DNA of 39,951 nt from Gammaproteobacteria bacterium UBA2955. GTDB taxonomy: Bacteria > Pseudomonadota > Gammaproteobacteria > Pseudomonadales > Azotimanducaceae. Position 1 is the stretch's first letter, and each line of letters opens with the position of its first letter. Made by a program: the position numbers and the translations under genes. Positions 28,817 through 38,624 of the stretch are shown piece by piece. Under the pieces are notes generated by a model. That model was given only the letters and a program-made list of their open reading frames with translations, made no database searches and had not been told where the DNA came from. Location: contig DEBN01000179.1 in the NCBI GenBank assembly GCA_002348825.1, positions 1 to 39,951 of the forward strand, in the 5' to 3' direction.

Positions 28817-29137
28817 TCAAGTCTCCGTGCTCAGTCGCGCGATTCGTAACTTCAACTCCTTGGTCTCTGCAAAGCTTGCCAGTGGTTGTAGTTTGCTTAT
28901 TACATCGTCGGCCATGAAGCGAAGTCGTGTAGCGGCCGCTGCTGATCTGCAAAGCAGATAAACGTTTGGTCCCCTAATATCTGTGACCTCTACCTCATAG
29001 CGCATCGGCCCTTCTAACACGGCTCTGAACTCGGCCGTCCAAGCGCGCTGGTTGTCCGATCGTTGCAGCAGCTTCTGTAACGTTGAGTACTGTTTGTCGT
29101 GTTGCTGTAGAAGGTCTTTTACTCGTTCAGTCGTCAT
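28817..29137 (-). CDS. dciA: DciA-like replicative helicase loader (DUF721)
   Basis: A 106-residue DUF721 protein. DciA is the ancestral bacterial DnaB-interacting helicase operator. The family is recognised here by the N-terminal basic helix with LLQ repeats, the W-T-A-E-F region, and the KH-like core EVEVTDIRGPNVYLLCRSAAAATRLRFMADDVISKLQ. Location on the opposite strand between lpxC and the M23 peptidase-secA pair matches the Pseudomonas arrangement and supports the call. Direct motif evidence is modest because the family is poorly conserved. Confidence 0.8.
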   Translation of the reverse strand: MTTERVKDLLQQHDKQYSTLQKLLQRSDNQRAWTAEFRAVLEGPMRYEVEVTDIRGPNVYLLCRSAAAATRLRFMADDVISKLQPLASFAETKELKLRIARLSTET

Positions 29138-29382
29138 CCAGTTTTAGATCCGTGTTGTGAAAAAGTGAGCGCTCGCGCGAGCCTAGTTTTGGTAGGCTTC
29201 GGAATCTCAACTGTTGTGTTTCGCGGCAGGAGCATAGCAGGCTAGCGGCCATCGCCCAAAATGTGCGTGTAAGCGATTGAAAATTAGTTGGGAATAGACC
29301 AAGCTTTGAACAGGTCAGGGAAATTCGATCGCGAAGCTGTGGCTCGTTGACATTGGCCTAGATCACCAAGGAAGCTAGCTAC
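29138..29382. other. Divergent intergenic region between dciA and the M23 peptidase gene
   Basis: This 245-bp region holds the promoters of both divergent genes. GCTCGCGCGAGC at 29171-29182 is a perfect 12-bp palindrome. A perfect TTGACA occurs at 29347-29352 but has no -10 at the right distance before the M23 start. Nothing else stands out. Confidence 0.35.
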
Positions 29383-30303
29383 ATGCAAATTATCATTATT
29401 GGTAAACGCGGCGATTTCAGAGGCGTCAATATCTCCAAGTATTGGGGGTACTTTTTCGCAGCCTTCGCAACCGCCTTGACGGTGGGTTTTGTCTTTTTAG
29501 GTGTCAGCGTATCGAATCACCAAGCGATTGATGGCGCCGTAATAGAAAACTGGCAAGACGTTGTTAGCGGTCATCGCTCGGATTTAGACGATCTGCAGCG
29601 ACAAACCGTGGCAAAGAATGATGCCCTAGCGAGCCAGCTGTCAAAGATGCAGAGCCGGCTTTGGCGCATCGAGGCCTTGGCTGAGCACATGCACGATCTT
29701 TCCGGTCTGCAAGATGATGAATTTAATTTCGATCAGAAAATCGCTCAGGGGGGGCCTCTGGCGGAGGAAGCGCAAGAGTTCGCATGGGTCGATTTGCAAA
29801 CTCAACTGAATCAGTTGGCCTTGCGATTAGATCGGCGCGAAAAAGAGTTAACGATCCTTGACTCGGTAATGGTCGATTTGCAGCGCTCCGAGCAGATTCG
29901 TTTGAGCGGAAGGCCCATAGCCAAGGGTTGGCTGTCGTCGGCTTTCGGCAATCGTATCGACCCTATTACTGGGCAGCCTGCCTGGCATGCCGGGGTGGAT
30001 TTTGCGGGCAGTCAGGGTTCCGACGTATTGGCAGTGGCCAGTGGTGTGGTGGTTTTTGCCGATCGCCGCGACGGCTATGGCAAGTTAGTTGAAATTAATC
30101 ATGGCAATGGCATCAGTACCCGCTATGGCCATCATGAAAAGCTGTTGGTTAAGGTTGGGGAAATTGTTCGAAAAGGTGATGTGATTGGCGCAATGGGCAG
30201 TAGCGGTAGGTCGACTGGACCACATGTACACTTTGAAGTGTTGCGCAACGGAAGAGCCATAGATCCAACGCGTTTTGTCAGTGATATCGCCGGTGGTCGT
30301 TAG
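29383..30303 (+). CDS. M23 family (LytM-domain) metallopeptidase
   Basis: A membrane-anchored LytM/M23 protein of 306 residues. It has one N-terminal membrane helix (about 19-44), a periplasmic coiled-coil region (about 65-170), and the peptidase domain from about residue 184. The zinc motifs are complete: H202-x3-D206 (WHAGVDFAG) and H281-x-H283 (GPHVHFEV), with the catalytic His pair H250-H251 (RYGHHEK). It is thus predicted to be a true peptidoglycan endopeptidase and not a degenerate EnvC-type activator. AAGGAA precedes the ATG. The pairing with downstream secA is conserved in Pseudomonas-like genomes. The coiled coil recalls NlpD/EnvC-like proteins, but I do not assign a name. Confidence 0.93.
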   Translation: MQIIIIGKRGDFRGVNISKYWGYFFAAFATALTVGFVFLGVSVSNHQAIDGAVIENWQDVVSGHRSDLDDLQRQTVAKNDALASQLSKMQSRLWRIEALAEHMHDLSGLQDDEFNFDQKIAQGGPLAEEAQEFAWVDLQTQLNQLALRLDRREKELTILDSVMVDLQRSEQIRLSGRPIAKGWLSSAFGNRIDPITGQPAWHAGVDFAGSQGSDVLAVASGVVVFADRRDGYGKLVEINHGNGISTRYGHHEKLLVKVGEIVRKGDVIGAMGSSGRSTGPHVHFEVLRNGRAIDPTRFVSDIAGGR

Positions 30304-30325
30304 CGGCTAACGCCCTCCAGTCTTT
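30295..30325 (+). terminator. Possible terminator spanning the M23 gene stop codon
   Basis: CGTTAG (30298-30303, including the TAG stop) pairs with CTAACG (30307-30312) around a CGG loop. One mismatch and two more GC pairs extend the stem to 30295-30315. TCTTTT follows at 30321-30326, about 6 nt after the stem. The delayed T-run makes it a weak terminator candidate. Confidence 0.3.
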
Positions 30326-30418
30326 TCCTTATAAACCTGTCCCGCCAGCCGTGCTGTCGCTACAATGACCAGCGTGTTAGTTCCAACCTGAATTTGGGCT
30401 TTATAAACATCAGATATC

Positions 30419-33175
30419 ATGGCGAATTTTTTCACTAGACTTTTTGGTTCGAAAAACGCGCGCGAATTGCGCCGCATGCAGAAGCTCGTCGATCAGATCA
30501 ATGCGCTAGAAGACTCGTTGGATGCGAGTGTCGATCTGCTTGCATGGACCCAGCAACTACGCGACCGTGCTGTTGCCGGTGAATCACTAGACGCCCTGAT
30601 GCCTGACGCGTTTGCGGCTGTCCGTGAAGCGGCCAAACGTACTAAGGGTATGCGCCATTATGACGTCCAGTTGATCGGCGGCATCACGCTGCACGAGGGT
30701 CGTATCGCGGAGATGCGTACCGGCGAAGGCAAAACTTTGATGGCGACGTTGCCTGCCTATCTCAACGCACTTTCTGGCAAAGGTGTCCACGTTGTCACGG
30801 TCAACGACTACCTTGCCAAACGCGATGCTAACTGGATGGCCCCGATATACGAAGCCCTAGGGATGCGCGTTGGCGTTATCCAATCGAATCAGCCGCATGA
30901 AGAAAAATATGCAGCCTATGCGGCAGATATTACCTATGGCACAAATAACGAATTTGGTTTTGACTATCTTCGCTCGAATATGGCGTTCACGCTGGAGGAT
31001 CGCCTTCAACGAGAATTGAACTTCGCCATAATCGACGAGGTGGACTCGATCCTCATCGATGAGGCGCGCACCCCCTTGATTATTTCGGGGGCGGCTGAGG
31101 AAAGCACTAAGCTCTATCAGGTCTTGAATAAAGTCGCGCCCACCCTAAAAGAACAGCCGTTTGACGATACCCCGCGAGTGTTCGGCGAACCAGAACGCGA
31201 GCCGACCGGCGACTTCAGTGTCGATGAGAAAAATCGCCAGATCGAAATCACCGAATTAGGTCACCAAAAAGTCGAGCAGGCTTTAAACCAGATGGGGCTG
31301 CTTGAGGAAGGCGACAGCTTGTATTCGTCTACTAATTTGAACCTCTTGCATCATGTGCTGGCCGCCCTGAAAGCTCACGCGCTGTTTAAGCGCGATGTAG
31401 ACTATATGGTGCGCAACAACGAAATCGTTATTGTCGACGAACACACTGGGCGGGCCATGCCTGGACGACGTTGGTCGGACGGCATCCATCAGGCCATCGA
31501 GGCCAAAGAGGGCGTGCCCATCCAGAACGAAAGTCAGACGTTAGCGTCGACAACCTTTCAAAATTACTTCCGCTTGTATGAAAAGTTGTCGGGCATGACC
31601 GGGACCGCGGACACCGAAGCGTTCGAATTTAATCAGATCTATGGTCTGGACGTGGTCGTGATACCAACGCATAAGCCGATGATCCGCGATGACCAAAACG
31701 ACCTTATTTTTCTGACCCTGCAAGAAAAATATGACGCTATTGTGGAAGATATTGAGACGCGAACTAAGGCTGGACAGCCGATCCTAGTGGGCACCGCGTC
31801 CATTGAGTCATCCGAGTTGCTGTCTAAGGAACTCACTGATCGGGGCATCGGTCACAATGTGTTGAACGCTAAGCAGCATGAGCGCGAAGCCGACATCGTG
31901 GCTGACGCAGGACGGCCTGCTGCTGTGACGATAGCCACCAACATGGCGGGGCGAGGCACGGACATCGTACTGGGTGGAAATCTAGAAGCGGACCTTCAGC
32001 GCGCTGGCTCAAGCGATGAATCAGAGGTGGCACGCATCAGCGAAGCTTGGGAGCAACGGCACGAACAGGTGTTGAGCGCGGGTGGTTTGCACATTATTGG
32101 CACGGAGCGACATGAGTCTCGCCGCATTGACAATCAACTGCGTGGGCGGTCAGGGCGTCAGGGTGATCCGGGTTCGAGCCGCTTTTATCTTTCTGTAGAC
32201 GATAATCTCATGCGTATATTTGTTAATGACAATATGCGCGGCATGATGCACAAGCTTGGCGGCGAGCCAGGCGATGCCATTGAGCATAAGCTGATTAACC
32301 GCTCTATCGAGAATGCCCAACGCAAGGTTGAAGGTCACAACTTCGATATCCGCAAGAATTTGCTGGAATACGACGACGTGTCTAACGATCAGCGTCAGGT
32401 TATTTATCAACAACGCCTGCAACTTATGCAGTCGGATAGTATTGCCGACACCATCGAAGGTCTCCGCGAGGAAGTGATTGTCGATGTGGTCAGTCAGCAT
32501 ATTCCGCCAGAGAGTCTTAGCGAACAATGGGATTTGCCAGGTCTGGAACAGGAGTTAAAGACCGAATTCTCCAGTCAACAGCCGTTACAGCGTTGGTTAG
32601 ATGAAGACGATCAACTAGATGAGAGCGGATTGATCGATCGAATTTTGCAACAGATTGAGTCGGAATACGCGGAAAAGCAGAAGGTGTTTGAAGCGTCAAA
32701 TATCGACATGCGGTTGGTCGAAAAGCAGGTCATGTTGCAACTGCTCGACCAGCGCTGGAAAGAGCATCTGGCTTCGATGGATCAGCTGCGTCAGGGCATT
32801 CATTTACGTGCCTACGCGCAGAAACAACCAAAGCAAGAGTTTAAGCGCGAGTCGTTTGAGCTGTTCCAGTCGCTGTTGTACAACATCAAGTACGACGTGA
32901 TCCGAACGCTGTCTCGCATGCAACTGGAAAATCCGGAAGAACTCGCCGCCGCGGAGCGTAAGCGACGTGCAGAAGCGGAGCAGCGAATGCAATTTCAACA
33001 TGCGGCGGCAGATGAGCTTGGCGCCGCCGAAACCGAATCGGTAGAGCAACAGCAACCCAAAGCAGCACCCTTTGTGCGCGACGATCGCAAAGTCGGACGC
33101 AATGAACCGTGCCCCTGCGGCTCGGGCAAAAAGTATAAGCAATGTTGTGGCTTAGTGGGCGCGGGTGGCGGTTAA
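30419..33175 (+). CDS. secA: Protein translocase ATPase SecA
   Basis: SecA drives post-translational export through SecYEG. The 918-residue length is normal. Walker A is TGEGKT at 101-106 ([20 protein letters not shown]), Walker B is [15 protein letters not shown], and the helicase-like motifs [15 protein letters not shown] and [13 protein letters not shown] are intact. The C-terminal zinc element [13 protein letters not shown], used for SecB and ribosome contact, is present after a Gln/Ala-rich linker. A TACAAT at 30361-30366 could be a -10 without a clear -35. No secM-like arrest gene lies upstream. Its end overlaps argJ by 11 nt. Confidence 0.99.
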   Translation: MANFFTRLFGSKNARELRRMQKLVDQINALEDSLDASVDLLAWTQQLRDRAVAGESLDALMPDAFAAVREAAKRTKGMRHYDVQLIGGITLHEGRIAEMRTGEGKTLMATLPAYLNALSGKGVHVVTVNDYLAKRDANWMAPIYEALGMRVGVIQSNQPHEEKYAAYAADITYGTNNEFGFDYLRSNMAFTLEDRLQRELNFAIIDEVDSILIDEARTPLIISGAAEESTKLYQVLNKVAPTLKEQPFDDTPRVFGEPEREPTGDFSVDEKNRQIEITELGHQKVEQALNQMGLLEEGDSLYSSTNLNLLHHVLAALKAHALFKRDVDYMVRNNEIVIVDEHTGRAMPGRRWSDGIHQAIEAKEGVPIQNESQTLASTTFQNYFRLYEKLSGMTGTADTEAFEFNQIYGLDVVVIPTHKPMIRDDQNDLIFLTLQEKYDAIVEDIETRTKAGQPILVGTASIESSELLSKELTDRGIGHNVLNAKQHEREADIVADAGRPAAVTIATNMAGRGTDIVLGGNLEADLQRAGSSDESEVARISEAWEQRHEQVLSAGGLHIIGTERHESRRIDNQLRGRSGRQGDPGSSRFYLSVDDNLMRIFVNDNMRGMMHKLGGEPGDAIEHKLINRSIENAQRKVEGHNFDIRKNLLEYDDVSNDQRQVIYQQRLQLMQSDSIADTIEGLREEVIVDVVSQHIPPESLSEQWDLPGLEQELKTEFSSQQPLQRWLDEDDQLDESGLIDRILQQIESEYAEKQKVFEASNIDMRLVEKQVMLQLLDQRWKEHLASMDQLRQGIHLRAYAQKQPKQEFKRESFELFQSLLYNIKYDVIRTLSRMQLENPEELAAAERKRRAEAEQRMQFQHAAADELGAAETESVEQQQPKAAPFVRDDRKVGRNEPCPCGSGKKYKQCCGLVGAGGG

Positions 33176-34373
33176 CCTTTTTCCTCCGAGTGATGTGTTG
33201 GATGTGCCCGGTATCGAGCTGGGCATCGCTGCCACAGGCTTGAAGCCCACGGAGGACGTTGTTGTTGCGCGCTTGCACCCACAGGCGCGGGTGGCTGGGG
33301 TGTACACCCGATCTGCTTTCGCCGCTGCACCGGTGCTGCTTGCTCGAGATCGTGAAGAACAATGCCAAGCCTGGGTAATCAATAGCGGCAACGCCAATGC
33401 GGCTACTGGAGAACCCGGCAAACAAGATGCTGCGGCTATTTGTGCTGCGGTTGCCGAGCGGTTGGACATTAATGCCACGACTGTGTTGCCCTTCTCGACA
33501 GGCGTTATTGGCGAGCGTTTGAATGTGTCTGCCTTGCAACAGGCAGCGGTGGCCGCCGCCGAAGGGTTGAGGCCCGATGGCTGGTTACGGGCAGCACGCG
33601 CCATAATGACGACGGATACCGTGCCGAAACTAATCAGTCGCCGGGTGCCATTGGCGAGCGGCGATGTCGTTGTCACAGGTATGGCAAAAGGCTCCGGCAT
33701 GATCAAGCCTAATATGGCTACCATGCTGGCTTTTGTGGCGTGCGACGCCAAAATATCGGCATCGCTTCTCAAAACCTTAACGGCAGACCTTGCGCGCCGC
33801 AGCTTCAACCGCATCACTGTTGACGGCGACACGTCGACAAACGACTGTTTCATGCTGGCGGCTACCGGCGTTACTGAGGCTGCTGAGATTAAGTCTGAAC
33901 GAGATAAGGACTACGCTGCGCTTTTTGTTGGGCTAAGCGATGTTGTATCCGAGCTGGCTCAGGCCATTGTCCGTGATGGCGAGGGTGCAACCAAGTTTGT
34001 TACGGTGAACGTGTGCGGTGGCGCAACCGGAGAGGAATGTTTAGAGGTTGCGTACACCATCGCAGAGTCGCCGTTGGTGAAGACTGCGTTGTTTGCCGGC
34101 GACGCCAATTGGGGGCGTTTCTGTATGGCAATTGGTCGAGCCCACGTCGAGGATCTCGACCCCTCGGGTATAGCGCTATGGTTGGATGAAGTGCAAGTCG
34201 CGAAAGCGGGGCTCATGTCAGAGACCTATAGCGAAGCGGCAGGAACCAAAGTGCTGGCGCAAGACGAATTTAGAGTCACCATCGACTTAGGCAGAGGTAA
34301 TGCAGAAGAAACGATCTGGACGACTGATCTGTCCTACGATTATGTGCGCATTAACGCTGAGTACCGCTCTTAG
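33165..34373 (+). CDS. argJ: Bifunctional glutamate N-acetyltransferase/N-acetylglutamate synthase ArgJ
   Basis: ArgJ transfers acetyl from N-acetylornithine to glutamate and runs the cyclic arginine pathway. The 402-residue precursor cleaves itself before Thr186 in the KPNMAT|ML motif (numbering from the GTG start), with [11 protein letters not shown] conserved. [33 protein letters not shown] and the C-terminal NAEYRS are typical. Translation starts at a GTG inside the secA end, so it probably depends on secA translation. It converges on yacG with a 4-nt overlap. Confidence 0.97.
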   Translation: MAVNLFPPSDVLDVPGIELGIAATGLKPTEDVVVARLHPQARVAGVYTRSAFAAAPVLLARDREEQCQAWVINSGNANAATGEPGKQDAAAICAAVAERLDINATTVLPFSTGVIGERLNVSALQQAAVAAAEGLRPDGWLRAARAIMTTDTVPKLISRRVPLASGDVVVTGMAKGSGMIKPNMATMLAFVACDAKISASLLKTLTADLARRSFNRITVDGDTSTNDCFMLAATGVTEAAEIKSERDKDYAALFVGLSDVVSELAQAIVRDGEGATKFVTVNVCGGATGEECLEVAYTIAESPLVKTALFAGDANWGRFCMAIGRAHVEDLDPSGIALWLDEVQVAKAGLMSETYSEAAGTKVLAQDEFRVTIDLGRGNAEETIWTTDLSYDYVRINAEYRS

Positions 34374-34558
34374 TCATCGGAGCTCCCATCAAATTCCACA
34401 GGTTCTGTGCCAGCGATGCGATGTTCCTCACCGGCCCATGCGCCCAAATCAATAAGTCGGCAGCGTTCCGAGCAAAAGGGCCGAAACGGGTTCGCAGGCG
34501 TCCATTTGACGCGTCCTTTACAGGTTGGACAACTGATTATTCTTGATGGTTCTGACAT
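34370..34558 (-). CDS. yacG: DNA gyrase inhibitor / zinc-binding protein YacG
   Basis: A 62-residue zinc-ribbon protein. Four cysteines at 10, 13, 29 and 33 (CPTC and FCSERC) form the zinc site. [17 protein letters not shown] is the family signature. E. coli YacG binds GyrB and inhibits gyrase. It is the last gene of the pilB-pilC-pilD-coaE-yacG unit and overlaps coaE by 22 nt, which is the normal order in pseudomonads. Confidence 0.95.
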   Translation of the reverse strand: MSEPSRIISCPTCKGRVKWTPANPFRPFCSERCRLIDLGAWAGEEHRIAGTEPVEFDGSSDD

Positions 34559-35154
34559 TGTTGCATTAAGTCGTTGTGCAGGGCGTCAATTTGCTCGTAC
34601 AGAGACGGCAGATCCCGGTCATTGGTGATCACAAAATCTGCGTTCTTCAATCTTTGTTCGCGGCTTGCCTGCGCGTCAATGATGGCTTGTACCTGCTCGC
34701 GGGTATTGTCATCGCGATCCATTGTGCGTGTCAGCTGGGTAGCGACCGGTACATCCACCACGATCACTGAGTCGCACCACTGTTGTTGCCCTGATTCGAT
34801 TAACAACGGATTCACCAATAGACAATAAGCGGATCGTGCGCCAGCGACCTGTTCAACGAGGTAGGTGTTGATTAAAGGATGCAGCAGTTGTTGCAGCCAC
34901 TTGCGTTCAGCGACATCGCTGAACACCTTCTTGCGTAATGCCGCGCGGTCCAAATGGCCCTGAGCATCGACAATACCCGCGCCAAAATGCTCGGCTATCG
35001 TGCTCAGCGCTGGCTGGCCGGGCTCGACTACAGCGCGACTAGCGAGGTCTGCATCGACAACGTCGATACCCAAGGTCGCAAAATAGTCTGCAGCAGCGGA
35101 CTTGCCGCTGCCTATGCCGCCGGTGAGGCCCACCAGCATTGTACGCCCACTCAC
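34537..35154 (-). CDS. coaE: Dephospho-CoA kinase
   Basis: CoaE phosphorylates dephospho-CoA at the 3' hydroxyl, the last step of coenzyme A synthesis. The P-loop [15 protein letters not shown] is near the N-terminus. [24 protein letters not shown], and a lid region with [14 protein letters not shown] are as expected. The frame extends to a TTG at 35172 inside pilD. I prefer the GTG at 35154, just after the pilD stop, which gives 205 residues and the usual short lead into GLTGG. The ATG at 35139 is a further alternative. The unit with pilD and yacG is conserved. Confidence 0.95.
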   Translation of the reverse strand: MSGRTMLVGLTGGIGSGKSAAADYFATLGIDVVDADLASRAVVEPGQPALSTIAEHFGAGIVDAQGHLDRAALRKKVFSDVAERKWLQQLLHPLINTYLVEQVAGARSAYCLLVNPLLIESGQQQWCDSVIVVDVPVATQLTRTMDRDDNTREQVQAIIDAQASREQRLKNADFVITNDRDLPSLYEQIDALHNDLMQQCQNHQE

Positions 35155-35155
35155 T

Positions 35156-36052
35156 TTATGTCGTCGCTCCAAGCAGCTGCTGCATTACCCAGGCGGTCGG
35201 AACGCTATCACGAAACAATAGGGCGACCCAGCCTGCAATGGCGAGAAAAGGCCCAAAAGGAATCGCGCTAGAGCTTGACTGCTTGCCTGCCAGCACCTGA
35301 TACAGCGCGTAAATCAAACCAGTTACTGCTGCAGTCATAAGCAATTGCGGCAACGCTTGCCAGCCCAACCAGGCACCTAATGCGGCCAGCAGTTTGAAGT
35401 CACCGTAACCCATGCCGTCTTTGCCAGTTGCCAGCTTGAATAACCAGAACACCAGCCAAAGGCTTAGGTAACCAAAAATTGCGCCCAACACTGCGTCTTG
35501 TATGGGAACCAACGGATACATCACATTGAGGAACAGGCCGAACCACAAAAGCGGCTGTGTAACCGGGTCTGGGAGTAATCCGCAATCATAGTCTATGAGC
35601 AGTAGCGCCAGCAGCGTCCAGACGAAGCCGCAATAAAACAGACTGGGCATGGTGTACCCATAAACAGCGACCACCGCTAGACCCAGCAGCAGCGCGCTCA
35701 TTTCGACCAATGGGTAGCGAACAGGAATTGCGCCATGGCAGAAGCGACATCTGCCTCGCAGCCGCAACCAACTGAGAATCGGAATGTTGTCGAAGACCTT
35801 AAGTTGCAGGCCGCACGTCGGGCAGTGGGACCGTGGCTGAGCCAAGTTAAACGTCTTCGAATGGGCGGGAGTGGCCGCTGCATAGGGCGTTTGTAGTTCA
35901 GGGACGGCTTGACCGTCCGAGGCCCACTGGCGGTGCAAAATAATCGGCAAGCGGTGGGCGACCACATTGATGAAACTGCCGACACTTAGAGCGAGAGCGC
36001 TTAAAAGCGCGATGCCAGGCCACTGATAGATGTATAGAGTTTCAAGCAACAT
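35156..36052 (-). CDS. pilD: Type IV prepilin peptidase/N-methyltransferase PilD
   Basis: PilD cleaves the leader of type IV prepilins after the conserved Gly and methylates the new N-terminus. The 298-residue membrane protein begins with the export-like helix ALALSVGSFINVVAHRLP. It has the cytoplasmic zinc ribbon CPTC...CRFC and both aspartyl-protease motifs, LIDYDCGLLPD and GMGYGDFKLLAALGAW. It should process both prepilins encoded at the right end, which carry Gly at -1 and Phe at +1. It follows pilC by 20 bp. Confidence 0.96.
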   Translation of the reverse strand: MLLETLYIYQWPGIALLSALALSVGSFINVVAHRLPIILHRQWASDGQAVPELQTPYAAATPAHSKTFNLAQPRSHCPTCGLQLKVFDNIPILSWLRLRGRCRFCHGAIPVRYPLVEMSALLLGLAVVAVYGYTMPSLFYCGFVWTLLALLLIDYDCGLLPDPVTQPLLWFGLFLNVMYPLVPIQDAVLGAIFGYLSLWLVFWLFKLATGKDGMGYGDFKLLAALGAWLGWQALPQLLMTAAVTGLIYALYQVLAGKQSSSSAIPFGPFLAIAGWVALLFRDSVPTAWVMQQLLGATT

Positions 36053-36072
36053 TAGTTATACCGTGCCTGAGC

Positions 36073-37176
36073 TTAACCGAGAACGCTACCCATCTGAAAA
36101 AGAGGCAAATACATAGCCAGCATTAAGATGCCCACGAGTCCACCTAGCATCACCATCATAGCCGGCTCAAGCAGTGGAATTAAACGATCAATTGCAACAT
36201 CAAAACACGATTCGTAATGCTTAGCCGCGCCCAGCAGCATGGCGTCGAGCATACCGGATTGTTCACCTACCGTTATCATTTGAACAAACAGGTTTGGGAA
36301 ACACCGAGTGGTATAAAGCGCTGAATGTAGGTTCGAACCGCGTTGAACGGCTTGCGCTGTGACCCTAGTGGCCTGAGCATAAACCAGATTGCTGGGCGCA
36401 CTGCGCGCAAAATCCAGCGCCTCCATTATGGGTAAGCCGGCGGATAAACTTGTCGCGAGCGTCCGCGCGATGCTTGCGATACATCGATGAGTCACAAGCT
36501 GACCTAGCACAGGCAACCGCAACAGCAATGTATGAGCAAATAGTCGTGTTGGCTGGTGTTGGCGAACGCCGTATTGGGCGGTTAAAAACACGCTCGCAAG
36601 CAGGGTCGCCACGCCGAGCCCATGTGTTTGCAAGCCATTAGAGAAATTTATCACCGACAATGTCAGCTTCGGCAGATCGCGCCCAAACTGGTTGAAAAGT
36701 TGTTGAAACTCGGGGACCACCTGCAACAACAACAGGGTTGTTACAGCGCAAGCTACGACGAGAATGGCTGTCGGCTGGATCAATGCCTGGCGGGTTTTTT
36801 GCCGTAATAGCTTTTGACGTTGCAGCAACTCGGCTAAGTGCTGGAACGTTTGCTCGAGGGTTCCCGATGACTCGCCAACAGCGACTAATCGCTGGAATAA
36901 GCTATCGAAGGTTTTCGGAAACGCACTTAAAGCGGTGGATAGGCTCTGGCCCCGCGACAGCTCCAGTTCTAGGGCGGTCAACAAGCTTTTTGCTGAGCTG
37001 CGTCGCTGGCCATCGCGAAATACCCGCAGCGCCAGGGGCAGAGCCATGCCCGCTTGCAGTAGGGTTGCCGTTTGTTGAGTCAGCTGCAGCAATTCGTCGC
37101 GGCTGAGCCTGAGTTGTCTGTGGTACGGCAGGGTCTTAGTCTTCGGCGATTCATTGGGCTGGTGCAGTATGTGCAT
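36073..37176 (-). CDS. pilC: Type IV pilus inner-membrane platform protein PilC
   Basis: PilC is the polytopic platform protein that couples the PilB motor to pilin insertion. Two GspF-type cytoplasmic domains are seen: residues about 27-140 (LTQQTATLLQAGMALPLALRVF, GQSLSTALSAFPKTFDSLFQRLVAVGESSGTL) and about 230-340 (LATSLSAGLPIMEALDFARS, CFPNLFVQMITVGEQSGMLDAML). Membrane helices follow each, with the last at GLVGILMLAMYLPLFQMG. At 367 residues it is somewhat shorter than the usual 400, mainly at the N-terminus. It starts 1 nt after the pilB stop. Confidence 0.94.
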   Translation of the reverse strand: MHILHQPNESPKTKTLPYHRQLRLSRDELLQLTQQTATLLQAGMALPLALRVFRDGQRRSSAKSLLTALELELSRGQSLSTALSAFPKTFDSLFQRLVAVGESSGTLEQTFQHLAELLQRQKLLRQKTRQALIQPTAILVVACAVTTLLLLQVVPEFQQLFNQFGRDLPKLTLSVINFSNGLQTHGLGVATLLASVFLTAQYGVRQHQPTRLFAHTLLLRLPVLGQLVTHRCIASIARTLATSLSAGLPIMEALDFARSAPSNLVYAQATRVTAQAVQRGSNLHSALYTTRCFPNLFVQMITVGEQSGMLDAMLLGAAKHYESCFDVAIDRLIPLLEPAMMVMLGGLVGILMLAMYLPLFQMGSVLG

Positions 37177-37177
37177 T

Positions 37178-38431
37178 TCAGCTTAGGGTTATGCGGTCTG
37201 CCTCTTCCAGGCTGATCATCCCGGTTGCGACCTGTTCCAATGCCGCATCACGAAGATTCTTATGCGCTATTAGCCGGGAAGGGTCGGCGAAGCCACAGCG
37301 GCTATGGGTCTCGTGCAAAGTCCTGACCGCACCTGCATCAATAGGCAACTGTTCGAATATTCCGACCCGTCCGCGATAGCCCTGGCTACAGTGCACGCAG
37401 CCGTCTGGATTCGCTTGAAATGGTGCGGTGCCAGGCACGCCCGCACGTGTTGGAGTTACAGTGGTCTGCTTGCAATGGTCGCAAAGGCGCCGAGCAAGCC
37501 GTTGGGCCATGATCAAGCTTACGGTGGAGGTAAGATCAAAGAAATTGATGCCCATTTGATGCAAACGAGATAGGGCCGTCCCCGCACTGCCGCTGTGTAA
37601 GGTAGATAAAACCAGATGTCCTGTTTGCGCAGCACGAATCGCCGCCGTTGCAGTTTCCAGGTCGCGAATTTCGCCCACCATAATCACGTCGGGGTCCTGT
37701 CGCAGGAGCGCACGCAATACACGGCTAAAGCTTAGGCCAATTTTTTCGTTAACAGCGATCTGATTGATACCATCGAGATGAATCTCGATGGGGTCTTCGA
37801 CAGTGCTGATGTTGCGCTGTTCGTTGTTCAGTTCTTCTAGGCCGCTGTAAAGCGTCAGGGTCTTACCGCTACCGGTGGGGCCAGTGACTAAAATCAGTCC
37901 CTGCGGTTGAAACAATGCAGACATAAATCGCTGTCGCTGTAGCTTGGTCATGCCGAGGGATGCGGTAGTCAATTGCGCCCGCGGGTGATTGAGTATCCGT
38001 AGGACGGCCTTCTCTCCCCACAGAGTGGGCACGGTACTGACCCGTAAGTCTGTTAGGCCTGAGACTTCAGCAAGGTTAATGCGGCCGTCTTGTGGTAGCC
38101 GACGCTCTGCGATATCCAACTCAGCCATCACCTTAATTCTAGAGATCAAACGAGGTGCCAGCGCCAGCGGTAACGACGCAGTGAGCGTTAACACGCCGTC
38201 TAGTCTTTGGCGAATATTCAGCGTGTCTTGCTGCGGCTCGATATGAATATCGGAAATTCCCCGTCGCACGGCATCGCCAATGAGCTGGCGCAGCGTGTTT
38301 ACGGCCTGGTTATCGTCGCTTTGTGAGCGGCCGATGGTTGCTCTCAGCGGTTGGGGCGCTCGCGAGAAATTTTCGTTGACGTAGACCATGTTCGGGCCTT
38401 GCGGTGCAATCTTGGCGCTCGATTCAAGCAC
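37178..38431 (-). CDS. pilB: Type IV pilus assembly ATPase PilB, N-terminally short
   Basis: PilB powers pilus extension. The 417 residues cover the second N-domain and the ATPase core: DIHIEPQQDTLNIRQRLDGV, Walker A GPTGSGKT at 184-191, the Asp box VEDPIEIHLDGINQ, Walker B QDPDVIMVGEIRD, the His box TGHLVLSTLHSGSA, and the tetracysteine zinc site CDHC...CVHC. Usual PilB is about 560 residues. The first N-domain (about 150 residues) is absent, and a TAG stop lies two codons before the GTG start, so it is not a start-site error. Another possible start is the ATG at 38389. It diverges from the pilin genes. Confidence 0.92.
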   Translation of the reverse strand: MLESSAKIAPQGPNMVYVNENFSRAPQPLRATIGRSQSDDNQAVNTLRQLIGDAVRRGISDIHIEPQQDTLNIRQRLDGVLTLTASLPLALAPRLISRIKVMAELDIAERRLPQDGRINLAEVSGLTDLRVSTVPTLWGEKAVLRILNHPRAQLTTASLGMTKLQRQRFMSALFQPQGLILVTGPTGSGKTLTLYSGLEELNNEQRNISTVEDPIEIHLDGINQIAVNEKIGLSFSRVLRALLRQDPDVIMVGEIRDLETATAAIRAAQTGHLVLSTLHSGSAGTALSRLHQMGINFFDLTSTVSLIMAQRLARRLCDHCKQTTVTPTRAGVPGTAPFQANPDGCVHCSQGYRGRVGIFEQLPIDAGAVRTLHETHSRCGFADPSRLIAHKNLRDAALEQVATGMISLEEADRITLS

Positions 38432-38624
38432 GCCCTAGGCGTAAAACTAGAGGCAAAGAGTGCGCTGGCCAGTGCGCACTTGCCGCACCGACACGCAGGT
38501 GTTCAGCCGTGTAGGTATACGCACGTTGAGCCGTCAGGTAATCGCACCCATATGACGGCGGGGCACCAATGGTTCGTAATCGCTAAGACAGCTATTTTGA
38601 TCAGTCCAATTCTCGGAGCGACCA
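38432..38624. other. Divergent region between pilB and the first pilin gene
   Basis: This 193-bp spacer holds AGTGCGC twice (38459-38465 and 38471-38477), a 12-bp direct repeat that also forms the inverted arms TGCGC/GCGCA at 38461-38478. A possible regulator site is inferred only from this symmetry. I do not find a sigma54 -24/-12 element. A TTGAGC/TATGAC pair near 38526-38556 has an overlong 19-bp spacer. Confidence 0.35.

Noticed and set aside
29171..29182. GCTCGCGCGAGC palindrome between dciA and the M23 gene, read as a terminator
   Set aside because: It lies between two divergent gene starts, where no transcript needs ending, and the following T-run is displaced. It is recorded only as a dyad.
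33152..33853. 233-residue minus-strand frame inside argJ and overlapping the secA end
   Set aside because: It is low-complexity in composition and antisense to well-conserved coding sequence.
38466..38483. Sigma54-like TGGCCA...TTGC before the first pilin gene
   Set aside because: The GG-to-GC spacing is 13 nt instead of 10, so it does not fit a -24/-12 promoter.
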